From positions 27,693,891 to 27,757,890 of the forward strand of contig CM059573.1 of NCBI GenBank assembly GCA_030386875.1: a stretch of 64,000 nucleotides of DNA, in the 5' to 3' direction. Made by a program: the position numbers and the translations under genes. Position 1 is the stretch's first letter, and each line of letters begins with the position of its first letter. The notes under the pieces were generated by a model. It was given only the letters and a program-made list of their open reading frames with translations. It was not told where the DNA came from and did no database searches. The DNA comes from Morinoia aosen. Taxonomy: Eukaryota > Arthropoda > Malacostraca > Amphipoda > Talitridae. This document shows positions 25,446-36,560 of this stretch, in pieces.

Positions 25446-26700
25446 TGTAATGATTCTTTAATCTGCGCGTACAAGAAGATCTTTTTTGTGCTGTAAAGAG
25501 AAATACGTCAACCATCATACTTGAGAAGATATTCCATCTTTGTCGCGAATTGCCAACGGAACAACGCGTCAAATATCAAGGGAGTTCGAGACCAATCTCA
25601 TCGTCCTGTACGTGTTACGTCGAGGTCTCCCGACAACCGAGAGGAATTGCCATCTTCCGCTATTCCATGTAACTCCAATTAGTATTTCTTCTATTTCCTA
25701 GGAATATATTTCTTGTTGTGTATAGCGTATTTCATAATAGGAATTAATAGGGATGTTATTGATTCAGTTAGGCATATTTCCATATATGTTTGAACGATTT
25801 TGTTATTCGATCGATCGACGTACAATCGGGCGTTTGGGTGCGGTTGTAGACTTCATGCGATCGCTCGCGTAGAGCGGTGAGTCAGTGAGGCACCACCCAC
25901 GACAAGAGCAACATCTGCGTCGTGTCGTTAAAATCTTCGGCCGCACCTTCGGGTGTGGGCGCCAGTGCCACAAACTCACATAATAATTAAATACGACGAA
26001 GCCAGTGAGCGCCTGATCTATAAAGTGACCTGTGGGGGCTATTCATCCTGAACTGTTTCATGAGTGAACGACTAACAAACCGTTACTGTGACGCTACTAC
26101 ATTGCGAGACACCAAGATGCTATCTTCTTCGGGGTTACGCTAACACCCAAGCCCGGCACCGTGACTGCCAGTCAAGGCACATCTCCACCTTTCTCTAAGA
26201 TGAGTGTTCTTTCCTTATCGCGATCATTTGTGAAACCTTTCCTTATTAATATCTTAGTCCGTAACGCAGATTATCATTATGTTCTGATAAAGCAAGTGAA
26301 GTTTATGTAGTGAATTCTTTAGCTGATATTTGTGTTGCGCACCTAACTGATTCTTAGGAAGTAAATTTACCATGTAGTTTACGATTGTGTATCATTCTCC
26401 TGCGTTGAGGGAATGAGAGACAAGGCATTCGAGGCATGAAATACGTTACCTAAATCATCCTGATCAATTGATTTCATATTAAAATAAAGTCCCATACATT
26501 TGGGTGGTGGCAGCAGTTATAGACTATTGATTAATTTGAATCAAGGCGAGGGCATTAATGTCACGTCTTATTTATCAAAATATATTAAAGTGATGTGATC
26601 AAACATCACGACAATAGGAAACAAATAAATTACATCTGAAATATGCCTCCGCAACGACGAAATGATGTGACATCAGTGGTAAAAGAATGGAACCACGACA
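25446..26700 (+). repeat. Element C right LTR
   Basis: Nearly identical to the left LTR, with five visible differences. It is followed by the duplicated TAGT. Confidence 0.9.
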
Positions 26701-26724
26701 TAGTTGTTGCTAAGCTATTCTGTA

Positions 26725-26882
26725 AAGGAATTAGATTAGTGCTTATCTACTACTTATTTGCTAGGTTTAATCTGAAAAGAAAATTAGATTAGTCAGCTTA
26801 TCTACCTACTTATTTGCTAGGTTAATCTGAAAAAGAACATGAAATTAGTAGGCTTATCTACTCTCTACTTGTTACATAGTAG
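26725..26882. repeat. Tandem repeat, about 56 bp
   Basis: Almost three units built on TTAGATTAGT...GCTTATCTAC...TTTGCTAGGTTTAATCTGAA, just downstream (minus-strand sense) of the element B pol stop. Confidence 0.7.
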
Positions 26883-26913
26883 TTTTGCTCATGTTATCTT
26901 CTCCTCTAATCCT

Positions 26914-29900
26914 CTACTCTTCTACCGGACCGGCGGATCTTAGAGCGTAAGGACGTCTAGCTGCCGGGGTGGGTAGGGGTGAGGGTGCTTCAGGCCTTGT
27001 TACGTAGATGTCGTCATCGCTGCTTTCCGAATCGCTATCGTCGTGACGTACTTCGGTGACGTGCTCGACGCTCCTCCCATTTCTTCGAGGACGCTCGTCT
27101 TGTATTACTATTGTCTCCTCGGGCTGAAATGACGCGGGCTTAAGTCTATTTCTGTGGACCGTTATCTCATGTCGGCGGCCGTGGACTTGTCGTATTACGA
27201 CGTTCATCGGTGTTGGAAGGGCCTGAATTCTGTACGGGCCTAACCAATTAGGTCGGAATTTACCCATCGCCTTGTTTCTTCCTGCTGTATTCCGTAGGAA
27301 TACGCAGTCGCCGACTCTAAGCTCCTTATCTCTCACGCGCTGATATCTCACATTTTTGTCATGTGCATTTCGGCTTGCTGACATCGCGTTTTCGAACGCA
27401 ATTTGCAATCTGGCAAAAGCGGCGTGAGGAAAGTTCTCCTCCAAAGCATAGTTTAGTATCCTGGGCTGCAGAATATCAGACAGTGGCAAAGGAGCGTCGC
27501 GTCCATGGAACAAAAAGTACGGTGTGTTGTCTACCGAGGCATGATACGAACAGTTTAGGGCGAGCGTGGCGAAAGGTAGCTGCTCGTCCCATGATGTGAG
27601 ATCCTTTTCTACTGTTGCGGCCAACGTTGTCTTTATCAACTTGTTGAAGGCTTCCGTCATACCGTTACTGGCTGGGTGGAAGGCCGTGGTGAAATGCAAC
27701 TTGGACTTCAAAATGCGGCACATTTCTTGGAAATTTTGGGCGGTAAACTCCGTACCTCGATCTGACACGATGTGTTCCGGACAGCCATACCTGCATACAT
27801 AGTCCATGAATGCTCGCGCCACTGTTTCGCTCTTCTTATCGCGCAATGGGTACGCCTGCACGTGTCTCGAGAAATGGCACACGATCGTCAGAATATATCT
27901 ATGTCCGGCGTGTGACTGTGTCAGCTCTCCAATGAGATCAATCCCCACCCTTTCTAATGGTCGTGAGACTGGCGGTAATTCGCCTATTTTTGCTTTGAGG
28001 CCCCCGTGGGGACTTCGTTTCTGACACGTCGTGCAATTTTTCACGTGCTCTTGCACGTGACGTGCCATATTTGGCCAAAAGAATAATTCTCTAGCACGGT
28101 GGAGGGTTTTTCTTGCTCCAAAATGTCCGGAAATTCGCGTATCGTGCGACATTATTAACGCGGGCTTTATTAGGGATTCAGGAATCACTGCACGTTTGCG
28201 AATGTCTCCATTGTCTTTAACTTCTAGGTAAAATAGGCAGTCATTGTCTAGCACGAAATCCTTATACTGGCTCGGATCTGTCACCAATTCACCCTTTCCT
28301 TCCAATGCGTTGATGACCTTGGCCCAGTGCTGTGCTTTGCGCTGCTCCATACTTACCTTTTCCGCACAGAAAACTTCGTAAGGGTCCAGCGCTTCCGTCA
28401 CGGTCGGGCGGACGGCTGCCACTCCGCGTGAGAGCGTGTCTGGAATCACATTCTCCTTGCCGGGTCTATACGAAATTTCATATTCGAACTGTGACAGTAG
28501 CACTGCCCAGCGGGCGATCCGTGGAACGGTAGCTTTGTATTGGAACAAATATCGCAGCGGCTGATGGTCTGTTAGGATCTGAAACTTCCGACCGTAGAGG
28601 TATCGAGCAAAATGGCGGACGTTTTCCACAATAGCTAAAGCTTCTCTTTCGGTGGTAGAGTACCGGGTCTCTGCCGGTGTAAATTTCCGTGAATAGTATG
28701 CTATCGGGTGATCCAGGCCGTCCTTTTCTTGCGTCAGTACTCCTCCTAGAGCGACATCACTGGCGTCGGTATGCAGCCTGAACGGTCGCTCGAAATTTGG
28801 GTAACCCAACACCGGCGCTTCAGCTAGAGCCGATTTAAGCGCGTCGAATGCGGCCTGATGTTCGTTCGTCCACACAAACTTGGCACACTTCTTAGTCAAA
28901 GCCGTCAAAAGTGCGACGCGTTCAGAGAAGTTTGGTATGTGTCTTCGATAGTAGCCTGCCATTCCCAAAATTCTTCGTACATCTTTCGGTTTTTTCGGTG
29001 GTAACAACTCGCGAATGGCCGTGATTTTCCTTTGGTCAACTTGAATTTCGTCCTTCGAGACAACATGACCTAAATATTCGATGGAGGGTTTTGCAAAGCT
29101 GCACTTTTTCAGTGAAATTTTTAAACCTGACTTCTGAAGGAGAGCGAGAACTTCTTCCAAATGAGCGATGTGATCCTCAAACGTCTTCGAAAATACCACT
29201 ACGTCGTCTATGAAAACGTAGCTCGTTTTTCCAATCACTGGCTCTAACACTCGATTGACCAAACGCTGGAATGTGGCCGGAGCTGTAGTCAATCCGAAGG
29301 GCATCCTCTTGAATCGGTACTGAGCCGACTCAGTAGCAAATGCTGTCTTGTCGCGGTCTGCTTCCGCGACAGGAATCTGCCAGTAGCCTGACTTCAAGTC
29401 TATTGCTGAGAAGTAGCATGCGCCTCCGAGGGACTCCAAAATTTGCTCGATGCGTGGCATTGGATATTTGTCTGCGAGCGTGACTTCATTAATTCGTCGA
29501 AAATCAACACAGAACCTATGCGTGCCGTCCTTCTTTTTGATGAGGAGCACTGGAGATGCCCACGCGCTTGCTGATGGCTCAATTACATCCATTTTTAACA
29601 TATTCTGCACTTGTTCTTCGATTGCTGCGCGTGTTGCTTGGGGTAGCGGCCACTGTTTCGTAGCAATCGGCGCCGCGTTCCTGGTGTCAATTCGATGTGG
29701 GAGCAAGTCACATCGTCCTAAATCTTGCTCATGCTGAGAAATGGCTGGCGCATACTTACCGATGAGCGCTAACAAACTCTCACGCTGCTGCGTGTGCAGA
29801 TGCTCTAGGCTTGGTACTTCCGCCTCGGGTAGCTCGTCGGTTATACCATACTCACCATCGTCACTGCTCACTGTTGGTAGCACCGCCGCGACCTCAGACT

Positions 29901-30324
29901 GTCGCATACTTACCCTTTTTCTTTGTCTGATCAAATTGATCGACTCTCCGGCATACTTACCGTCCTTAAATGCATACGAATGGCCGTTCACGATCACTCT
30001 ACTACCATATCTACCGGTCATGTCCAGCGTCACCTTACCTATGCGCTGGAGTAAATCGAGCCCTACTAGTATGTCTCCTGGATAATTTCCGACCTGCGCT
30101 ACAACCGTGTCGTGCACATACGTTTTACCTCCTATCTTAATGTTCAGCGCGATTCTGCCCCGCACATCTATTTCTGCGCCACTTACTGTACTTAACTTTA
30201 GCTTGGCCGTCTTTATTCTTACTGTACCTGATCCTGCCGACACAATTTGTTCAGCCGTTTCCGGCCTTATTAGACAGCACACCGATCCGGTGTCCAGGAA
30301 TGCTTCGCAGTCTTGTTCATTCAC
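26914..30324 (-). CDS. Element B Pol polyprotein (fossil, reads open)
   Basis: About 1,136 residues. Retropepsin-like protease near residue 10 (AFLDTGSVCCLI). Reverse transcriptase includes FCVDFRRINEVT, FGLTTAPATFQRL and FIDD at the catalytic site (about residues 240-420). RNase H near 540 (LHTDASDVALGGVL). Integrase has the H2C2 zinc-binding region near 750 (HDTRISGHFGARK...CTTCQK) and the rve core (VGIDLIGEL, VSDRGTEFTAQNF, HPASNGMTEAFNK). A basic C-terminal tail ends in YALRSAG. The order and length are those of Ty3/Gypsy Pol. Gag lies just upstream in the same direction. Confidence 0.92.
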   Translation of the reverse strand: MNEQDCEAFLDTGSVCCLIRPETAEQIVSAGSGTVRIKTAKLKLSTVSGAEIDVRGRIALNIKIGGKTYVHDTVVAQVGNYPGDILVGLDLLQRIGKVTLDMTGRYGSRVIVNGHSYAFKDGKYAGESINLIRQRKRVSMRQSEVAAVLPTVSSDDGEYGITDELPEAEVPSLEHLHTQQRESLLALIGKYAPAISQHEQDLGRCDLLPHRIDTRNAAPIATKQWPLPQATRAAIEEQVQNMLKMDVIEPSASAWASPVLLIKKKDGTHRFCVDFRRINEVTLADKYPMPRIEQILESLGGACYFSAIDLKSGYWQIPVAEADRDKTAFATESAQYRFKRMPFGLTTAPATFQRLVNRVLEPVIGKTSYVFIDDVVVFSKTFEDHIAHLEEVLALLQKSGLKISLKKCSFAKPSIEYLGHVVSKDEIQVDQRKITAIRELLPPKKPKDVRRILGMAGYYRRHIPNFSERVALLTALTKKCAKFVWTNEHQAAFDALKSALAEAPVLGYPNFERPFRLHTDASDVALGGVLTQEKDGLDHPIAYYSRKFTPAETRYSTTEREALAIVENVRHFARYLYGRKFQILTDHQPLRYLFQYKATVPRIARWAVLLSQFEYEISYRPGKENVIPDTLSRGVAAVRPTVTEALDPYEVFCAEKVSMEQRKAQHWAKVINALEGKGELVTDPSQYKDFVLDNDCLFYLEVKDNGDIRKRAVIPESLIKPALIMSHDTRISGHFGARKTLHRARELFFWPNMARHVQEHVKNCTTCQKRSPHGGLKAKIGELPPVSRPLERVGIDLIGELTQSHAGHRYILTIVCHFSRHVQAYPLRDKKSETVARAFMDYVCRYGCPEHIVSDRGTEFTAQNFQEMCRILKSKLHFTTAFHPASNGMTEAFNKLIKTTLAATVEKDLTSWDEQLPFATLALNCSYHASVDNTPYFLFHGRDAPLPLSDILQPRILNYALEENFPHAAFARLQIAFENAMSASRNAHDKNVRYQRVRDKELRVGDCVFLRNTAGRNKAMGKFRPNWLGPYRIQALPTPMNVVIRQVHGRRHEITVHRNRLKPASFQPEETIVIQDERPRRNGRSVEHVTEVRHDDSDSESSDDDIYVTRPEAPSPLPTPAARRPYALRSAGPVEE

Positions 30325-30488
30325 TTTTATTTTTACGATCGGCTTTGTCTCGTGTGCATCGGCAGGCGGGGCTAGTTTTTTATATTAGGCGGGCCTTGTG
30401 CGTATCGCCACGGTGTGTTGTTATCCCCGTTGAAACTCCGATGGGCTGCGTGTTTCGGGCCTTGTGCCTCGCCTAACTGTCGGTTCGG

Positions 30489-31346
30489 CTAGGCTGGGTT
30501 TTGTGACCGCCACTGTGCCCTACATTGTCTGGCCATATGGCCGGCTTGGCCACAGTTGAAGCAGTTTATGGTTCTTCGCTGTACGTTCTGGGCAAAAGTA
30601 TTTTGTCTCGGAATCACCGCTGGGTTGCGACACTCTCGAGAAAAATGGCCTACTTGGTTGCACGACCAGCACCTAGGTGGTGGCCGGGGTGGGGCGGCTT
30701 CTACTGCATCTATCGTGCAGATCGGCCGGCGTGGTTTCTCGTCCTCCAGCATCCTTTCGCATTTCTGTGCCATCTTGACACAATCTGCGAGCCGTTCTGG
30801 TTCGTATGTTGCCATTGTCTTCTTCAATGCCGGGTCGAGACCATTGACAAACACGCTCGCCAAGAGCTTGTCGCGAGATGCTGTTTTTTGCAGCTCCACG
30901 ATAACATGCGCCAAAGCAGCCGAGGCGGTCTCCAGTCGCGAAGCAAACTCTTCGATTGTGCCCCGGTTCATTTTTATTCCAGCCAGTTCCATATGTGCAT
31001 CCGTCAGCGAAATGCTTTTAAGGAAACGATCCTCAAGGCGTTTGGTCAGCTCCGTCAGATCGCATTCTTCGAGCTCGGGGTTTGAATCCAGGAAGTTTTC
31101 CGCGGTGTCGGTGCAGAGATATCTGATGACGTCAGCGCTTCGGGCGTCTGACCAGTTTTCTAGGAGTGCCCTTTTTTTCACTGTGTTGAGAAACTTCACC
31201 ACGTTCGACTTTCCGTCGAATTTTGGCAGTTTGCCCAGCACTGGCCCGCTTGCCGCTGTTTGATCGGTTCCTGCGTCCTGTTTATTTGCAGCAGCACTTC
31301 CCGAGTTGCTATCTTCGTTCTTTCCCATTTTGAAGCTTGAACTCAA
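30489..31346 (-). CDS. Element B Gag (fossil, reads open)
   Basis: About 285 residues. The N-terminal start MSSSFKMGKNEDS is followed by a capsid-like region (LPKFDGKSNVVKFL, then RYLCTDTAENFLDS). Two CCHC zinc knuckles lie near the C-terminus, CWSCNQVGHFSREC and CFNCGQAGHMARQC. Two knuckles distinguish it from G1 Gag, which has one. It packages the element RNA. Confidence 0.9.
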   Translation of the reverse strand: MSSSFKMGKNEDSNSGSAAANKQDAGTDQTAASGPVLGKLPKFDGKSNVVKFLNTVKKRALLENWSDARSADVIRYLCTDTAENFLDSNPELEECDLTELTKRLEDRFLKSISLTDAHMELAGIKMNRGTIEEFASRLETASAALAHVIVELQKTASRDKLLASVFVNGLDPALKKTMATYEPERLADCVKMAQKCERMLEDEKPRRPICTIDAVEAAPPRPPPRCWSCNQVGHFSRECRNPAVIPRQNTFAQNVQRRTINCFNCGQAGHMARQCRAQWRSQNPA

Positions 31347-32504
31347 CGATGATCAGCACGAATTTTATTTTATATATTTTTTTCCAAGTCTATCTATTTG
31401 CAGTTGCAACGCGCACGCACTACACTGAACCTCTAATTTTTACGATAAATACTGGTTACCCAGCCTAACGAAAAAAAAATATTTTTTTTTTGGGTGTATC
31501 CAAGAGAGGAAATATGAGGGCCCCACTGGCAAAAATTACCGAATGCGGACTCTCGTGCGTAGGGCATCAAATCATAAGTCAGGAGGGAATCTCCTTACCA
31601 AATACCGTTAATTAAAACGAGTCATATACCAACGCAATTTTTGCGTAAATATTTACGTTAATCGTTCCCTCAATTTGCAATATTACTCGTACATATTCCT
31701 TTAACTGTCTCTAGTTCAGCCCAAGACACACAAAAATATTATATATTTTCCTTGAACGCCAGTAAAAAAAAAAATTTAACTTGGAGCGTTGCTCTCCTCC
31801 CCAATTTTTATGGCTGAGTCCGGATCTAATCTCACGAACAAGGGCGTTTCCTTCCCGTGCCACAGCTTAATTACTTTCAGCTGGCCTCACTATGACACAA
31901 TGATGGCTATTTGCCATCTAGATTTGCACCACAATCCCTAAATTTGCAATCCTGCTCACAACACAATATTCACCCAATATGTACCTAATTAACAACACCA
32001 AGAGCACGAGAATCAAATGTTTCTTCCGCAGACATAAAAAAAAAGGTACTATTCCTAAAGAATCTTCGATGCTTCGACTTTTCAGGTGCAGCAATCCCTA
32101 CCAATTGAAATGCACTTTCTTTTGGCTTTCTCGCGCTCAAGGACTGGCTGTAAGGTTTGATGGCTTGGCCTGCTTCTAATCTCACAGAAAATGACACTTC
32201 CTGGCTGCGCCGCGATACGCACAATATCTGTTAGGGCTACGCTTACACGACGCACATCGAACAGAGAACAATAAATAAGTAAGAATTTGCAGTTGAAGAC
32301 ATACACAGAAATGAAATGAAATGGTGTTTACTTACAGTTTTTTGTTGATCTTGGACGCCGCTGCCCGCTTGCAGCTCTGGACTGGTTGCTTCTGGTTCTT
32401 CTCTTCCTCTCCCTTTGTCTTTTCAATCTTTCACCACCTAATAGCTCTATTTCCTCCTCTCTCTCTCAGCGACTAGTTTCCGCCACCGCAAATAATGCCA
32501 CCAG
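31347..32504 (-). other. Element B leader
   Basis: About 1.16 kb between the 5' LTR and gag. AT-rich with poly-A/T runs, no recognised gene. A TGG stretch one base inside the LTR is the candidate tRNA primer site. Confidence 0.6.
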
Positions 32505-33898
32505 TGGATGAGTTGGGTTTTTCTTCCGCTCTCTCTTGCCTTATGGCCTCAACGTTCATTTAATCCGCGTCAATCATGAAGTATATGATTAGGTTTATTG
32601 AAGATACGTCTGCCAATACTATGTAATTCGGGTTATTTTCTGCCCGCTCCGAAGCTTAAGTGTCTTTCATTTATCTGCTGTTACGTTTCTGACAGCCTTA
32701 TTCGGATGACGTTTCGTTAAGATTTTATGAGAACGGTAGCGTGTTATTTGCTGCCACCACGAGGTGCGTAGATATACAACCTCGACTAAAATTAGATATG
32801 AAATAATCGTGCGTATTTTCTTGGTAGCAATGGCGGCGGTTGGCGCGTGTTTCAGGCGCTAGTCACGAGAGAGATGAGAGGTAAGGGACGACGACTGACG
32901 AGTTATTCATTTATTAGGTCAATGCTAGCCGGTTGAATACACTCACGAGTTGAGATTGACACCAAGATCTAGCGGTAATTAACCTGATCCGCGAGTACTT
33001 TACCAAGACTTTACAATCAGCTTGTTCCAACAACACGCTAAACGGGAGCAAGTCTTCGACACTTATCACGGACAGTTTAGCCGGTATTTGAACACAACTT
33101 GACTCTTCCAATGAACGTCTGCATACGTTCGACAACAATCCACGGAAAACGATCCAAGGTGAACGTCTCACAAACGCTCGACAACAATCCAAGGAACACG
33201 ATCCGAAGGTGAACGTCTCGCCTACGCTTTGCCACAATCACAGTATTGAAAATACACTAATGGAAACGCCGATCTTAAGTTCTGAGCTGCAATTACGGGA
33301 GCCTCTACTGCCCGAACTCCGCTCGACGTGTTTTATTTACTTTACTCTACCCGTCTCTCGTACCTCCCGACTCGAGCCCTTGACTGCTCACTCTAACGAC
33401 CGGCGACCGAATGTCCTTTTTCTGAGCCCGCTCTCGCCTGGTCTCGCGCCTCCCTCCCACAAAGGGGGGTAGGTTTTGTGGGGAGAAGGGATGCAGGGGT
33501 GAGCTCTCGGTGGGGGCCCCGCTTTCTCCGACCATGACGTATTCAGCCCTTATTGCCCTCCCGCTCTGCCCTTCGTCCAGCGACCGAAGCTGGCCGTCGT
33601 TTTTATATATTTCCAATAACTTATAGTGCCCTTGACCAATCTATGTGGTCGCGCTCTACGAGTCCTGCGTCGTCTTTATGACGGTGTAACCGCCGCAGCC
33701 CAAGCACATCCAATTATTAAATTTAATATGGCAGTGTTTCGTAATGAGAACGTCCCGCTTGTCAAGTTCCCAAGACCAATGCTCGAAAGCGGGTACAAAC
33801 TTTACGACCCGTATCAATTTATAGAGGCGGTCTCCCCGGGCAAGCTATTCTGCTCGCTCGGTAATATGCGAGCTGGGGAAAGGATCTCACTTTATACA
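32505..33898 (-). repeat. Element B 5' LTR
   Basis: 1,394 bp, the partner of 18091-19484. Followed on the plus strand by the duplicated ACAT and then the rest of the G1 LTR. Confidence 0.95.
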
Positions 33899-33902
33899 AC
33901 AT

Positions 33903-35338
33903 TGTGTGTTGTTTCTGGAGGGGTCTATTTGTGGTGTTAGCAAATTTTCTCATTCGGGCGAGCCCTTGGAAACTTGAGACGTTCTGGAAAATGCCTACCC
34001 ATATGCAAAACAAAGTCGCCTTGTAGTCATATATAAATCGAGACACTTAAGCCGAGAGAGACGGCAAACCAACGGTCGTTTTCGAAGGAGCTGAGCGTGA
34101 GAATGCGGTACTACCAATTAGAAAAGATGTAGGCGGGCGCTTCAAGGTTCCTAAGATTCTTATAGGTCGAATGTGAGAGAGGGGACAACCCTCGAGAAAA
34201 TGCGCGGGGCAGCTAAGGAACAGAAGGTAGTTCTACAGTCAACGCCGGAGCGCGAAGTATAAGAGATAAAACGCGGGTGTGTTCGCTGTAACAAACGTGC
34301 TCAAAGATATAATGAAAAGTGGTTATTGGATATATTAAAAATTTATACTAAAGGCGTCGCTATAATGTAATTCAAAATTCATACATTTTCTCGTTTTTAC
34401 TTTCAGAGAAGTAAAGCAAAATCCAAACAGCGTGGAAATAATTTGATGTAACATTTAGCTGCAACGTCTCGGGGCGGGTAAGAGATACACAGGTTATTAA
34501 AAAAAATAAATATATATATACATAGACTTTTGGTAAAATAAATATTAGTGAAATTTATTGGTATTCAGTGAAGTGAAAATTTGAGATATTTTAGGGAACG
34601 TCATTGACATACTTAAAAAGTAACAAGTTAAAATTCATCTTGACAGGTGGGACGGAGTCATATATCTGAGGATTGATCAGCTCGAATGAAAGGAAATCGA
34701 CGTGTGAATATACGGAAGCAGAATGAGCAAAATAACGTCATCACTGGACATTTTCGGAACAGTGAATGAGGCAGGCCTTTGAACTGAAGCGAGTCGCTGA
34801 CGATTTTTGTGGTTGAAGTGACCATTGCCCACTGTGCTGCTGGAATAACTGAGATAGAAATAGGACAGGATAGATGAATGCTCATGTGTAACTCTTGTAA
34901 ACTTAGCGGCGGCCGGCCAGCCAATATTTCAGTATAATTATGTGATGTAAGTCATTTAACGTATGCTATTTGATTCCATTACTTGATTGGCATTATTCCT
35001 AACACCATTCATTGTGTGTACGCTCATTAATGTTTGTATGACGTATAGCTGGAAATTATAAATGTTAAGCCTAGTTTATCCTGTGTATCATGCCCCACAA
35101 TATTAGAAGCGATCAATCGTAATACCACGGAGGGCGCTCAGGAAATGCGCTGCGTAAGTGGGTCAGCGATCACCGGTGAGTACCTTTTCTTTTAGTATAT
35201 GTACTGTAATTGCTGATTATTATTCATTAATTTTGTGTTGTTTATGTAGCATGGAGGTGCGCCATTCCCTCAATTCCGAGAACCTGTTCTTCTTGTTAAT
35301 GAAGTGTTAACAAGGAGGAGGGCCCATTTCTCGTGACA
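33903..35338 (+). repeat. G1 3' LTR, right part
   Basis: Matches 5441-6913. Ends TCGTGACA and is followed by the duplicated ATTG. Confidence 0.9.
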
Positions 35339-35368
35339 ATTGCAAATAGTAACTACACCTTTTTCACT

Positions 35369-35575
35369 TCAAATTAATCCAAGTCAAGTTCAATTTAATC
35401 CAAGTCAAGTTCAATTTAATCTGAGTCAAGTTCAATTTAATCCGAGCCAAGTTCAAATTAATCCAAGTCAAGTTCAATTTAATCCGAGTCAAGTTCAAAT
35501 TAATCCGAGTCCAGTTCAAATTAATCCGAGTCAAGTTCAAATTAACCCAAGTCAAGTTCAAATTAATCCAACCCT
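35369..35575 (+). repeat. 21-bp minisatellite, left arm
   Basis: About ten units of ATTAATCCGAGTCAAGTTCAA type. Read on the plus strand the units encode NPSQVQI/F heptapeptides with no stop. An inverted copy of the array is at 36358-36560. Confidence 0.9.
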
Positions 35576-35629
35576 TAGTTAAGTTAAAAATGACGTAATA
35601 ATTTGTTAATTTTAATTTTTTTGTTAAAT

Positions 35630-35905
35630 ATGGATCTATTGGATGTGATGAGCAAAACTGGTTTAGAGGATTTATTTACACTCATAGATATTTATACACG
35701 TGAAATTCCACTTTATCACATATATGAAATCAAATACATGCAAGTACAAAATATTATCTTTGGACGATATGTAGATTTAACCTTTAAAAGAAATATACAC
35801 GTGCGATTCACTGAGTACTACTTTCAAGACTTAAATATTCATAAAATGATTATTATAAAAGTTATTGAAGTCTTAAAAGTATTATACTCGTATATTGAAT
35901 TGTGA
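35630..35905 (+). CDS. Small ORF of the fold-back element
   Basis: A frame of about 91 codons beginning MDLLDVMSKTGLEDLF and continuing through EIPLYHIYEIKYMQVQNI to a hydrophobic end (VLKVLYSYIEL). The first two thirds lie in the left arm and the rest in the unique centre. The mirror copy in the right arm (36102-36293) keeps the first 60 or so codons and then stops. The IYEIKY...FGRYVDL pattern loosely recalls small OB-fold-like proteins, but this is a guess. Conservation between the arms may reflect arm homogenisation rather than selection. Confidence 0.4.
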   Translation: MDLLDVMSKTGLEDLFTLIDIYTREIPLYHIYEIKYMQVQNIIFGRYVDLTFKRNIHVRFTEYYFQDLNIHKMIIIKVIEVLKVLYSYIEL

Positions 35906-36101
35906 ACACACACAAATAAAATCAGTATTAAGTTAGAAACATTGTTTCTTGTATTATTATTGTGTATTGTAAGTGGATCCTACATTTCTTCACAATGACT
36001 AACACGGAATTAGAATGGATGGCAACATTTATATTGCTAATACAAGTATGTATCTGGGTATTAATGTACAACTATAAATTGTAATCAAACGGAATCGTAC
36101 A

Positions 36102-36293
36102 TTAGTACTCAGTGAATCGCACTTGTATATTTCTTTTAAAGATTGAATCTACATATCGTCCAATGGTAATATTTTGTACTTGCATGTATTTGATTTCATA
36201 TATGTGATAAAGTGGAATTTCACGTGTATAAATATCTATGAGTGTAAATAAATCCTCGAAACCAGTTTTGCTCATCACATTCAATAGATCCAT
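36102..36293 (-). pseudogene. Truncated mirror copy of the small ORF
   Basis: The right arm repeats the ORF start (MDLLNVMSKTGFEDLF) and ends at RFTEY where the arm ends. A few substitutions distinguish it from the left copy. Confidence 0.5.
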
Positions 36294-36357
36294 ATTCAAC
36301 AAAAAAACTCAAGGTAACACATTATTACGTCATTTTTAACTTAACTAAGGGTTGGAT

Positions 36358-36560
36358 TAATTTGAACTTGACTTGGATTAATTTCAACTTGACTCGGATT
36401 AATTTGAACTTGACTTGGATTAATTTGAACTTGACTCGGATTAATTTGAACTTGACTTGGATTAAATTGAACTTGACTTGGATTAATTTGAACTTGACTC
36501 GGATTAAATTGAACTTGACTTGGATTAAATTGAACTTGACTTGGATTAATTTGAAGTGAA
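36358..36560 (-). repeat. 21-bp minisatellite, right arm
   Basis: Inverted copy of the left array with about ten units. The order of CCAAGT and CCGAGT variants differs from the left arm. Confidence 0.9.

Larger units (their letters stand above)
22106..26700 (+). mobile_element. LTR element C without pol (non-autonomous), inserted in B
   Basis: LTRs of equal length (1,255 bp) at 22106-23360 and 25446-26700 begin TGTAATGATT and end CCACGACA. The duplication TAGT flanks them (22102-22105 and 26701-26704). A TATAAAG (about 22679) followed by AATAAAG (about 23152) in each LTR, and a TGG-starting candidate primer site just after the left LTR, favour plus orientation. The internal 2.1 kb has no recognisable gag or pol domain. 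The LTRs differ at about five sites (0.4%). It resembles large retrotransposon derivatives that move with proteins supplied by others. Confidence 0.85.
18091..33898 (-). mobile_element. Gypsy-type LTR retrotransposon B, inserted in the G1 3' LTR
   Basis: LTRs of equal length (1,394 bp) lie at 18091-19484 and 32505-33898, flanked by the duplication ACAT (18087-18090 and 33899-33902). The minus-strand order is 5' LTR, 1.2-kb leader, gag (30489-31346), pol (26914-30324), a long 3' region, polypurine tract and 3' LTR. Element C is inserted in the 3' region. Without C it would be about 11.2 kb. The LTRs differ at about seven sites (0.5%), so insertion is recent. Gag and pol both read open; the element looks nearly whole apart from the C insertion. 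Confidence 0.95.
5211..35338 (+). mobile_element. Gypsy-type LTR retrotransposon G1 (outer shell of a four-element nest)
   Basis: The ends are TGTCGAGAAT...TCGTGACA, flanked by the 4-bp duplication ATTG at 5207-5210 and 35339-35342. The 5' LTR is 5211-6913. The 3' LTR is 17864-18090 plus 33903-35338, split by element B. A BEL/Pao element sits in the 3' noncoding part. Without its guests G1 would be about 11.1 kb: leader, gag, pol (protease, reverse transcriptase, RNase H, integrase) and about 2.7 kb of 3' noncoding sequence with no recognisable envelope gene. The LTRs differ by roughly 1.5% by eye, so it is the oldest of the nest. Its coding part is broken in a few places. I regard it as a fossil. 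Confidence 0.9.

Noticed and set aside
30525-31263. Long open frames on the plus strand (186 and 235 codons)
   Set aside because: They are antisense shadows of the element B gag gene, whose CCHC knuckles fix the coding strand.
17864-35338. A solo LTR of the G1 family
   Set aside because: Its left flank has no matching duplication, whereas the ATTG duplication pairs 5207-5210 with 35339-35342, so it is the 3' LTR of G1.
35369-36560. CRISPR-like array
   Set aside because: The units are contiguous 21-bp repeats without unique spacers, in eukaryotic DNA; a minisatellite in fold-back arms explains them.
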